DNA of 64,000 bases from JAFIHK01 sp041441455 (GTDB lineage Bacteria > Bacteroidota > Bacteroidia > Bacteroidales > UBA932), in contig JASDTB010000056.1 of NCBI GenBank assembly GCA_041441455.1, forward strand, positions 5,041-69,040, given 5' to 3'. Position 1 is the stretch's first letter. The number at the start of each line of letters is the position of its first letter. The notes under the pieces are model-generated. The model had not been told where the DNA came from and searched no databases. It saw nothing but the letters and a program-made list of their open reading frames with translations. Both the position numbers and the translations under genes were made by a program. Of this stretch, positions 43,678 to 51,557 are shown one piece after another.

Positions 43678-44034
43678 CTAAATACGACTATTTTTTTTGT
43701 CTGTGATATAAACAACTCCCCTAGAGGAGATTAAATAACTGTAATTATAGCATCGGTACAAAAACCTTCCTTTCTCATACTCTTCGTGCGAAGTATATAG
43801 TTTAAAATTGAAACCTCTCTCTTCAAGCACCTCTTTTCGCACTCTTTTTTCGGACTGTATCAAACAATCCTTTAATAGTCGCCTGTTCTTATTCAATGTC
43901 TTGTTGACCAGTTTGACTAATGAAGGCAATTTCTCAAGTTTTGAATTATTAAAGGTGTTTCTACATAAGGTTGAACAAAATTTTTTGTCGCTTCTCCCAA
44001 TAAGCGGCTTCCCACAATCAAGGCAAGTTCTCAT
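43678..44034 (-). CDS. Small zinc-ribbon protein of unknown function
   Basis: 118 residues. MRTCLDCGKPLIGRSDKKFC and the following STLC give a CxxC...CxxxC pattern, likely a treble-clef/zinc-ribbon metal site. The rest is basic and helical (NKTLNKNRRLLKDCLIQSEKR) with a C-terminal beta segment (YSYLISSRGVVYITDKKN). Cytoplasmic and probably nucleic-acid- or protein-binding, by inference from charge and zinc site. Stands alone on the strand, 69 bases from the coiled-coil lipoprotein gene. Confidence 0.72.
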   Translation of the reverse strand: MRTCLDCGKPLIGRSDKKFCSTLCRNTFNNSKLEKLPSLVKLVNKTLNKNRRLLKDCLIQSEKRVRKEVLEERGFNFKLYTSHEEYEKGRFLYRCYNYSYLISSRGVVYITDKKNSRI

Positions 44035-44194
44035 TCAGTTTTAGTTTAAGTTGTTAGTATTTCATGTTTTAGTAATCCAAAAATAAAAAATCACCATTTT
44101 TTGATTTCACAAGTTTTACATTATTTTATCTATTAATCAATTAATTATATCATTTTAAAAAAATGTGTTATTTTTAGAAAATAATTCCGAGTTT

Positions 44195-44821
44195 ATGACA
44201 GAGATCATCTTTACAAGGCATGGCCATACTGAATGGAACAAGGAGCAAAGGCTTCAAGGACGCAAGGACTCTCCTCTAACAGAGAGAGGTCTTCATCAGG
44301 CGTCTGTTCTTGGATTGTATCTCAAAGGAAAAGGGATAAAAAAGATCTATTCAAGCTCACTATTCAGAGCGGTCAGAACATCAAGAATCATCTCAGCTCA
44401 GTCTGGTATTTCTGATATACTTCTGAGAGATGATTTACGAGAGATCTATCTATCCGATTTGGAAGGACAGCAGTTTTCTAAAGCTCATGAGTTATATCCC
44501 GAAAAAATGGAGGCATTTTCTCATAAACCATCAAGTTTTGTCCCTTTAAAGGATGGAGAGACCTTTTTTGAAGCTCAAAAGAGAGCTGTAAATGCTGTTG
44601 AATCTATTGCTAAAGAGAATCCAGACTCTACAATTTTAATCGTTTCTCATGCAGTCTTACTCCGGTTAATCTTTGCTCACTATTCTGGAACTCATATCGA
44701 CGATTATTGGCCAAAACAAGGTTTCTTTTATCCTTGTAGTCTGTCATCAATTGAATTTCATGACTTCTCCCGTAAGATTTCTTTAGTCAACAGCATCGAG
44801 TATGCAACAATGCAATATTAG
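44195..44821 (+). CDS. Histidine phosphatase family protein (phosphoglycerate-mutase-like)
   Basis: About 208 residues. FTRHGHTEWNKEQRLQGRKDSPLTERG contains the RHG catalytic motif (nucleophilic His) and the second half has VSHAVLLRLIFAHY with the proton-relay His. Members include cofactor-dependent phosphoglycerate mutase, CobC/RibC-type and broad-specificity phosphatases; at this length and with this N-terminus it is one of the latter. A longer reading from 44165 adds ten residues of poor quality before the RHG strand, so the ATG at 44195 (MTEIIF) is used. Confidence 0.88.
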   Translation: MTEIIFTRHGHTEWNKEQRLQGRKDSPLTERGLHQASVLGLYLKGKGIKKIYSSSLFRAVRTSRIISAQSGISDILLRDDLREIYLSDLEGQQFSKAHELYPEKMEAFSHKPSSFVPLKDGETFFEAQKRAVNAVESIAKENPDSTILIVSHAVLLRLIFAHYSGTHIDDYWPKQGFFYPCSLSSIEFHDFSRKISLVNSIEYATMQY

Positions 44822-44946
44822 TCTCCGTTATTACTAAAGAGTGTCTAAATAATTATAGTCACTTATAGACGTATATAACTGTTTATAAGAGATTTGATTA
44901 GTTGATATTGTTTTTCTTTGTATTGTAATCAATAAAATTTACAATC

Positions 44947-45291
44947 ATGGAAAAATCAATTAACAGAGTGGAGCTTAAGGGAAACGTGGGGTTTGATCCA
45001 AAAATCACATCTTTAGATGATGGTTCGCAAGTGATGAGGCTCTCTCTCGCAACTAGTGAGACATTTAAAAACAGAAAAGGGGAGTTACAGGAGGAGACGG
45101 TTTGGCACTCAGTTGTTGCGTTCACAGGTAAGAATATGCCAGATTTCTCGCAAATTAAGAAAGGAAGCGTTTTATCGGTGGTCGGCAGGATTAAGCCAGT
45201 TCAGTATCAAACTAAGACTGGAATTGAAAGACAAACATACGAGATAGTTGCTGCAGCAATAAAGCAAATTGTACCTAATAACGGGTTATAA
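44947..45291 (+). CDS. ssb: Single-stranded DNA-binding protein (short form)
   Basis: 114 residues comprising one OB fold. INRVELKGNVGFDPKI, MRLSLATSETFKNRKGE, VWHSVVAFTGK and IKKGSVLSVVGRI are in the order expected for SSB. The protein stops soon after the fold (IKQIVPNNGL) and lacks the Gly/Pro-rich linker and acidic DDxIPF tip used to bind partner proteins. Such short SSBs occur as second copies in Bacteroidetes; the principal SSB is probably elsewhere. It is 63 bases upstream of cysS. Confidence 0.9.
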   Translation: MEKSINRVELKGNVGFDPKITSLDDGSQVMRLSLATSETFKNRKGELQEETVWHSVVAFTGKNMPDFSQIKKGSVLSVVGRIKPVQYQTKTGIERQTYEIVAAAIKQIVPNNGL

Positions 45292-45354
45292 AAATTTATT
45301 GTAATTTTACGGACTGAAACAGGAGCTGTTTGATGCTCCAAAAAGTAAAATGAG

Positions 45355-46830
45355 ATGACAAAAGAGATATTTCTTTACAACACCATCAACAGAAAAAAAG
45401 AGCTGTTTGAGCCACTCAGTCCGGGTATGGTGGGAATGTATGTTTGCGGCCCTACGGTTTATGGTGATGCTCACTTGGGTCACGCCAGGCCAGGCATTAC
45501 CTATGATGTACTAGTTCGCCTTTTCAAGCACTTGGGATATAAAGTAAGATATGTTAGAAACATCACAGATGTTGGGCATTTAGAAAATGATGCCGACAGT
45601 GGTGAAGACAAAATAGCTCAAAAGGCAAGACTTGAGCAATTAGAGCCAATGGAGGTTGTTCAGCATTACACTCTTCGATACCACGAAGCGATGAGAATGT
45701 TAAACACATTACCTCCAAACATCGAGCCTAGGGCTTCTGCTCACATTATTGAGCAGATAGACTTGGTGAAGACTATTTTAGATAAGGGTTATGCTTATGA
45801 AAGCAATGGCTCTGTATATTTCGATGTAGAGGCCTACAATAAAAAGCATAAATATGGAATGCTTTCGGGAAGATCTTTAGAAGATATGCAATCTAATACA
45901 AGAACATTGGATGGTCAAGATGATAAAAGATCTTCATTCGACTTCGCCCTATGGAAAAAGGCATCTCCTACTCATATCATGAGGTGGCCATCTCCATGGA
46001 GTGATGGTTTTCCAGGATGGCATTTGGAGTGTTCGGCAATGAGTTCAAAATACTTAGGAGAAGAGTTTGATATTCATGGTGGCGGAATGGATCTTCTCTT
46101 TCCGCACCACGAATGTGAATTAGCTCAAAATACTGCATCTAGAGGGAAAGGTGGCGTTAGGTATTGGATGCATAATAATATGATAACCATCAATGGTCAA
46201 AAGATGGGTAAATCTTTGGGTAACTTTATTACGTTAGAGGAGCTCTTTACAGGTTCGCATAAGATTCTTGAGCAACCTTATTCACCAATGACTATCCGTT
46301 TCTTTATACTTCAAGCTCACTACAGAAGTACTCTTGATTTTAGCAATGAGGCTCTCCAAGCGGCCGAGAAAGGTCTGAAAAGATTTATTCAAGCAGTCAA
46401 AGATTCTGCTAATCTAGAGATTAAGTCGGGAGTTGTGGACAATGTTCAAATAGAGGAGATTAGACAAGGGGTGTATAAAGCATTATGTGACGATCTCAAT
46501 ACTCCTGTTGCCATTGCTCATCTATTTGATGCTGTCAAGATTGTTAACCAAGTTAAAGATAAAACCATTTCAATCAATGAGCAGGATAAACTCAAGTTAT
46601 CTGCTCTTTTCAAGGATGTTGTCGAAGATGTTTTAGGCCTAGTTGATGAGCAGGAGGGAAGTGGAGTCAGCGAAATTTTAAATGGTGTGATGGAGATGCT
46701 GCTTGAGGTTAGAAGCGGTGCTAAGAAGAATAAAGATTTTGCAACAAGTGACCTTATTCGCGATAGACTTAACAAGCTTGGAATAACAATTAAAGATACT
46801 AAAGAGGGAACTGAGTGGTCTGTGAGCTAA
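45355..46830 (+). CDS. cysS: Cysteinyl-tRNA synthetase
   Basis: 491 residues, class I synthetase. [20 protein letters not shown] has the zinc-ligand Cys31 and the HIGH-equivalent HLGH (40-43); later zinc ligands are in WHLECSAMS and [10 protein letters not shown]; the KMSKS loop is KMGKS (283-287). The C-terminal DALR-like helical domain follows to [16 protein letters not shown]. It charges tRNA-Cys in the cytoplasm. Length and motif order are normal. The DUF362 gene begins 68 bases downstream on the same strand. Confidence 0.97.
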   Translation: MTKEIFLYNTINRKKELFEPLSPGMVGMYVCGPTVYGDAHLGHARPGITYDVLVRLFKHLGYKVRYVRNITDVGHLENDADSGEDKIAQKARLEQLEPMEVVQHYTLRYHEAMRMLNTLPPNIEPRASAHIIEQIDLVKTILDKGYAYESNGSVYFDVEAYNKKHKYGMLSGRSLEDMQSNTRTLDGQDDKRSSFDFALWKKASPTHIMRWPSPWSDGFPGWHLECSAMSSKYLGEEFDIHGGGMDLLFPHHECELAQNTASRGKGGVRYWMHNNMITINGQKMGKSLGNFITLEELFTGSHKILEQPYSPMTIRFFILQAHYRSTLDFSNEALQAAEKGLKRFIQAVKDSANLEIKSGVVDNVQIEEIRQGVYKALCDDLNTPVAIAHLFDAVKIVNQVKDKTISINEQDKLKLSALFKDVVEDVLGLVDEQEGSGVSEILNGVMEMLLEVRSGAKKNKDFATSDLIRDRLNKLGITIKDTKEGTEWSVS

Positions 46831-46898
46831 AGTAGACTTAGACAAATCGGAGCCAACTTCTTTTTCTTTTGAACTTAAACTATTTTGAAATATATATA

Positions 46899-48062
46899 AT
46901 GGAAAGAAGAGATTTTTTTAAAGTATTGTCTGCCAGTGGTGTTGGTATGGCGATGGCTCCGGTGATCAAGGCTGCAGAATCTGTTGAACAGATTGCTCAA
47001 AGCGACAAACCTGCGACAAATGTTGCAGATGCTGTTGCTGCACCTCGAACAAAAACCTCAATGCCAGGAAGGTATCCTGGGCGAGTTGTAAAAGTTGTCG
47101 ATCCAAAAAGTGTTGTTGACGGTGTTCCTCAAGAGGAGGTTGCATATGATATGCTTAAAAAGAGCATGTTGCTGCTAACTGGTGAGAAGAGTATTAAAAA
47201 AGCGTGGAGGCAATTTGTTTCCCCAAAAGATGTAGTTGGTCTAAAAGTTAATCCAGTTGCTGGAAAACTACTTACTACATCGCATGCTGTAACTAAAGCT
47301 GTAATAAGACAATTAGAAGAGGCAGGGATTAGCCGCGATAAGATTGTTATTTGGGATCGTCGAGAGATGCAGCTTCATGAGACTGGCTATACTAAAGAGA
47401 ACTATCCAAGTATTAAAATAACAGGAACCGAATGTCAAGATGAGAAAGGTGGTTATTATAATATGGAAGGTAAATTATATGCCGAAGAGAGAATCGATAA
47501 AGACCACTTCTTTTTTGCAGATGTAGAGGGTGAGTATGATGCATACACAATTCCGTTTATGGTAAATGGTGGTAAATACTCTTATTTCTCAAAGATTTGC
47601 ACTCAAGAGGTTACAAAGATTATCAATCTTCCTATCATGAAAAATGCAGGAGGTTCTTCAACTCTGTGTATGAAAAACTTAGGATATGGTGCAATCACAA
47701 ATACCGGAAGACTACACGCTAAATTATGGAACGAAACTTCTGCTTATGTCTGTGCTTTTCCACCAATTAGAGACAAAGTTGTTCTAAATATCCTTGATGG
47801 ATTGGTTGGTTGTTTCGACGGAGGTCCGTCGGCAAAACCTCAATTTATTTGTAATTATAATACTCTTCTAGTAGGTTCCGACCCTGTGGCTGTTGACAGA
47901 ACTGGTCATGACATCATTATCAATAAGAGGCTAGAAATGGGAATTCCTAGTGCTCAGAAAGAGAAATCTGTTGGCACTCCAAAATATGTTAAATTAGCAG
48001 AGGAATTAAAACTTGGAGTAGGTGATGTCTCAAAGATTGAACTACTCGAAATCAAAGCATAA
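46899..48062 (+). CDS. DUF362-domain protein with twin-arginine-like signal
   Basis: About 387 residues from the ATG at 46899. The N-terminus MERRDFFKVLSASGVGMAMA has the RRxFFK pattern of Tat signals, so it may be exported folded, possibly with a cofactor. The body, including VGLKVNPVAGKLLTTSHAVT, KIVIWDRREMQLHETGY and CMKNLGYGAI, is the DUF362 fold, often seen in iron-sulfur-related proteins; this one has no ferredoxin tail. It precedes the DUF6599-like gene by 3 bases. Function unknown. Confidence 0.82.
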   Translation: MERRDFFKVLSASGVGMAMAPVIKAAESVEQIAQSDKPATNVADAVAAPRTKTSMPGRYPGRVVKVVDPKSVVDGVPQEEVAYDMLKKSMLLLTGEKSIKKAWRQFVSPKDVVGLKVNPVAGKLLTTSHAVTKAVIRQLEEAGISRDKIVIWDRREMQLHETGYTKENYPSIKITGTECQDEKGGYYNMEGKLYAEERIDKDHFFFADVEGEYDAYTIPFMVNGGKYSYFSKICTQEVTKIINLPIMKNAGGSSTLCMKNLGYGAITNTGRLHAKLWNETSAYVCAFPPIRDKVVLNILDGLVGCFDGGPSAKPQFICNYNTLLVGSDPVAVDRTGHDIIINKRLEMGIPSAQKEKSVGTPKYVKLAEELKLGVGDVSKIELLEIKA

Positions 48063-48065
48063 ATA

Positions 48066-48800
48066 ATGACTCTCAAACCTAAAACAAAAACTAAATATTT
48101 GGTAATCCTGATCCTGTTCTTCTCCACAAAACTCTTCGGAGGAGAGCAGGATCTTCTTATCAAAAAGGAGACAAAATTTACTGGTGAAGGTCTATATGGC
48201 TTTATGAATGGAGGCGCAGACCTTTACTTAGAGTATGGTTTTTCTGATCTGATTTATAGAGAGCTCACTTATAGGGGTGAGGACTTTTCTGTTGAATTAT
48301 ACAAAATGCGATCTCCAGAAGATGCATTTGGGATACACTCTGTTCTATCGTTTAGATGTATATCTGCTGACTCCTTAGGCAGAGTTGAGTGTCTGACAAA
48401 ATATCAGTTGCAAGCTGTATCTGGTAATTATTTTATCTCAGTAGTCTTCTCTTCTGGTTCACTTAATGGACGTGCAGGTGCGTACGAACTAATCTCTAAA
48501 TTTCTCCCTAATGACGAATCAAAAGTAAATTTTCCTGATTTTGTACAAGAGAAAAAAAGATATACTACAAACCTATTCTATTGTGCTGGATCGTTGGGAC
48601 TTTCAAATTTGCCATCTGCAATAAGCTCTCTATTGGAAGGAATCTCAGCTTATAAATTGTGGTATTATAAAGATGGATTATCATCAAATAGGTGTAGAGT
48701 GTTTTTTTCTGATAATCAATCACTTTCAATTGTTAAGCAGCGGATTCCCGCATCAGATATAGTTTCTATAAATAATTTAACTTTAGATTTTAAGTTTTGA
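48066..48800 (+). CDS. Secreted DUF6599-like protein
   Basis: 244 residues with an N-terminal export segment (KYLVILILFFSTKLFGG). The motif GLYGFMNGGADLYLEYGF followed by MRSPEDAFGIHSV is, from memory, the signature of the family annotated DUF6599, commonly coupled to a DUF362 protein. The domain appears to occur twice in succession (a second weaker block from about residue 155). No catalytic residues are evident. Spacing of 3 bases makes co-transcription with the DUF362 gene almost certain. Confidence 0.7.
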   Translation: MTLKPKTKTKYLVILILFFSTKLFGGEQDLLIKKETKFTGEGLYGFMNGGADLYLEYGFSDLIYRELTYRGEDFSVELYKMRSPEDAFGIHSVLSFRCISADSLGRVECLTKYQLQAVSGNYFISVVFSSGSLNGRAGAYELISKFLPNDESKVNFPDFVQEKKRYTTNLFYCAGSLGLSNLPSAISSLLEGISAYKLWYYKDGLSSNRCRVFFSDNQSLSIVKQRIPASDIVSINNLTLDFKF

Positions 48801-48813
48801 TTTAAAATATTTT

Positions 48814-48821
48814 TATATTTG
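48814..48821 (+). promoter_or_regulatory. Bacteroidetes-type -7 promoter box
   Basis: TATATTTG agrees with TAnnTTTG and lies 21 bases upstream of the TTG start at 48842. A TTTG at 48796 is closer than the usual -33 distance. Confidence 0.4.
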
Positions 48822-48841
48822 TATAGAAATATCTTAAAATC

Positions 48842-49201
48842 TTGAAATTCGTTCACAACATACTGTCTTTCACAATCTTGTCGGTGTATTTGGTTTCACT
48901 GATGGGAATTGGTCGTTATTCGTGTGGTTGTGAACACTCCTCTAGAATTTGCCTGTTTGGTATTCATACTGAATGTAATTGCCATCATAAGCATCATGTA
49001 AAGACGCAAAAATTCTTTAGATGTGTGTGTGGCGCTATACTTACAGTGAAGGAGCCTGAACAGAAGGATTGCTGTAAGGTGAACTATTATTTCCTTAAAG
49101 ATGAGCAAAATATAGCTAATATTCTTTTTGTAGCAGCCGATTCTTTTTCTCCAGCACTTAAGCCTCTTACAGTTTTTATTATAAAGTCGAAAGGCCAATA
49201 A
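48842..49201 (+). CDS. Small Cys/His-rich membrane-anchored protein
   Basis: 119 residues; the only upstream start is TTG at 48842. One N-terminal hydrophobic segment (ILSFTILSVYLVSLMGIG) is followed by a cluster of cysteines and histidines: YSCGCEHSSRICL, HTECNCHHKHHVK, FRCVCGAIL and QKDCCKV. The layout recalls small metal-related Bacteroidetes proteins of the HYC_CC_PP kind, but the match is not exact. Metal binding in the periplasm is inferred from composition only. It is followed by the caspase-like operon after 181 bases. Confidence 0.6.
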   Translation: MKFVHNILSFTILSVYLVSLMGIGRYSCGCEHSSRICLFGIHTECNCHHKHHVKTQKFFRCVCGAILTVKEPEQKDCCKVNYYFLKDEQNIANILFVAADSFSPALKPLTVFIIKSKGQ

Positions 49202-49382
49202 TTAAATCGTTTCAGGCTCTATTCCAGCGAGTCACGGGGCCTTTGTTTAAAAAATTCAGTCAGTTTATCTTATGATTTATAAGTCGGGTGTAACTTTTAT
49301 GCCCGAATGTAGTCTTATGTAAAAATGCCTGGGTATACACCTAAGGTAAGTGAAATCATAATTAATAAACTTAAGTACAACG

Positions 49383-51536
49383 ATGAACAGACTTGGATTT
49401 ATAATTCTAGCCCTAATCCTTTACATGTCGTCAGTAGCGTCCTTTGCAGCCGAAAAACGAGCATTTGCAATTGTGACCGACGAAAAGACATACGCTTCAT
49501 GCAAGACGTCTGTCGACCAATATGCCGAATCTATCAAAAATGAGGGGATAAATGTATTTGTCATCAATAATGGATGGAGTACCCCCGAAGATATTAGAAA
49601 AAAATTAGTTGAATTATATAAAAGCAGCAACCTAGAGGGAGCTGTCTTTATTGGAGATGTGCCAGTTCCTATGATTAGAGATGCGCAACATCTTACAACT
49701 GCCTTTAAGATGGATCAAAGAAGAGATTGGCAAGAATCTTCTGTGCCGTCTGATCGTTTTTATGATGATTTTGATCTTAAATTCAATTTTATCAAAAGAG
49801 ACTCTACAAAAGCGCTCTATTATTACTACTCTCTTGCCTCCGATGGGCCTCAGTCTATCAATTGCGATATCTATACCGCACGTATTAAGCCTCCAGTGGT
49901 AAAAGGTAAGGGTAAGTATGAGTTAATAAGCGAGTTTTTAATAAAGGCTGCTAAAAATAAAAGCTCAAAACATCTTATAAACAGACTTTCTTACTTTGCT
50001 GGCCATGGATATAATTCCGATTGTATGGTTGCCAGAATCGATGAGAAGTTGGCCCTTTCTGAGCAGTTTTCCTTTATAAATAAAGGGTCGAAAAGAGTTA
50101 ACTATCTCGATCATAAATTTGAAGACAATATAAAATACCGTTTGTTAGCAGAATTGCAGAGTGAAGGATTGGATTTAGCGATTCTTCACCATCATGGTTC
50201 TGAGGACTTACAACTAATGAATGGCTCTCCTTTAACTTCTGACACTCAAAGATGGTTGGAGATGGCAAAAAAATTCTTCCGCGGAAAGATCAGAGGAGCA
50301 AAAGATACAACTGCTGCAAAAAAATATTATATCGACAACTATAAAGTGCCTGAATCATGGGTTGCAAATGCATTTGATAAAAAAATGATGTTGAAAGACA
50401 GCCTAGAAGATGCTGCGATAGATATTCATATTTCCGATCTTGAGGGCTTCAAGCCACAAGCAAAGGTTGTCATTTTCGATGCTTGCTTCAATGGATCATT
50501 TCACTTAGATGATTATATCAGTGGCCATTATATTTTTGCAGACGGGGAGACTATGGTTGTTAAAGCAAACTCAGTAAATACTCTGCAAGATACATGGACT
50601 AATCAATTAATAGGCTTGCTCGACAGAGGAGTATCTGTGGGGAATTGGGCAAAAGGCCAGATGACACTTGAGTCTCACTTAATAGGAGATCCGACATATA
50701 GATTTCTTGCTCAACCAGCAATCAACTTTGATTTGAATGAAAAGGTTGCCGACCACAATCCAAATTCAAAATATTGGCAAAAATTACTTCAATCTAGCGA
50801 TCCTGAATTACGCTCTTTAGCGATTAAACGTCTTGCCAGCCAAGCAGCCTTGAGCGATGATGAACTGCTAAAGATTCAATCTCAAGATCCAAATTGTATA
50901 GTTCGATTAATGGCATTCACTCAAATGAGGGAGAGGGCAAACGAGAACCTAGACAAGGCAATAAAAATCGGATTAAATGATGAATATGAGTTGATTAGAA
51001 GATTGTCTGCATACATTGCAGGAATGAACTACTCTCCGATTTATCTTCAAGATCTTTACAATATGAGAGTTGCTCCTGGAGTTAGCGAAAGGGTTGATTT
51101 TCAGATTAAGTCAGCATCGGAAGGCTACAAAAAAGAGGAGGCTTTGGCTGCATTTGATAATGCAATAAAAGGCAAAAGCGGAAAATGGTACGATGATTTA
51201 AAAGCAAAAAGGAAAAATATAGATTATACTTTGTCGAAAAATGAATCCGATATGAATTCATTATTAGACGAAAATGTTTCTGCTAAAGAGAAGAGATTCA
51301 CACTGATGTCACTTAGAAACAGTAATAATATTGCCTACTTAGATATACTCTTTAAATTCATGAAAGAGTCGAAAGACAGAGCGTTGAGACTTCAGTTAGC
51401 GGAGGCCTTTGGATGGTATAAATATTCATACAAAAAAGCAGAGATCATTAAGTTTTGTACATCACTCGCTTCTGAAGAGAGAGATGTTGAAATCAAAAAT
51501 GAGTTGCTAAGAACCATTAATAGATTAAACAATTAA
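49383..51536 (+). CDS. Caspase-like (clan CD) peptidase with HEAT repeats, paralogue 1
   Basis: 717 residues, signal peptide to about residue 22 (SVASFAAEKRAF). An alpha/beta domain contains, in order: AQHLTTAFKMD (101-111), SDRFYDDFDL (123-132), GHGYNSDC (207-214), LAILHHHGSED (His271-Gly272), and VVIFDACFNGSF (Cys368). A hydrophobic strand then HG, and a second strand then (D)AC, is the His/Cys dyad layout of clan CD (caspases, gingipains). ESHLIGDPTYRF closes this region, and from about residue 460 come HEAT-like helical repeats to the end. It opens a tight operon; the receptor gene is 21 bases downstream. Substrate unknown. Confidence 0.72.
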   Translation: MNRLGFIILALILYMSSVASFAAEKRAFAIVTDEKTYASCKTSVDQYAESIKNEGINVFVINNGWSTPEDIRKKLVELYKSSNLEGAVFIGDVPVPMIRDAQHLTTAFKMDQRRDWQESSVPSDRFYDDFDLKFNFIKRDSTKALYYYYSLASDGPQSINCDIYTARIKPPVVKGKGKYELISEFLIKAAKNKSSKHLINRLSYFAGHGYNSDCMVARIDEKLALSEQFSFINKGSKRVNYLDHKFEDNIKYRLLAELQSEGLDLAILHHHGSEDLQLMNGSPLTSDTQRWLEMAKKFFRGKIRGAKDTTAAKKYYIDNYKVPESWVANAFDKKMMLKDSLEDAAIDIHISDLEGFKPQAKVVIFDACFNGSFHLDDYISGHYIFADGETMVVKANSVNTLQDTWTNQLIGLLDRGVSVGNWAKGQMTLESHLIGDPTYRFLAQPAINFDLNEKVADHNPNSKYWQKLLQSSDPELRSLAIKRLASQAALSDDELLKIQSQDPNCIVRLMAFTQMRERANENLDKAIKIGLNDEYELIRRLSAYIAGMNYSPIYLQDLYNMRVAPGVSERVDFQIKSASEGYKKEEALAAFDNAIKGKSGKWYDDLKAKRKNIDYTLSKNESDMNSLLDENVSAKEKRFTLMSLRNSNNIAYLDILFKFMKESKDRALRLQLAEAFGWYKYSYKKAEIIKFCTSLASEERDVEIKNELLRTINRLNN

Positions 51537-51557
51537 CCACAATTAATAACACAAACT

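Noticed and set aside
45318..45339. GGAGC/GCTCC hairpin upstream of cysS
   Set aside because: Only a 5-bp stem, followed by A-rich sequence; no T-box features were seen, so neither terminator nor riboswitch is supported.
49202..49382. Possible riboswitch or small RNA before the caspase-like operon
   Set aside because: Only a 5-bp TCGGG/CCCGA hairpin was seen, which is too little to support a structured leader.
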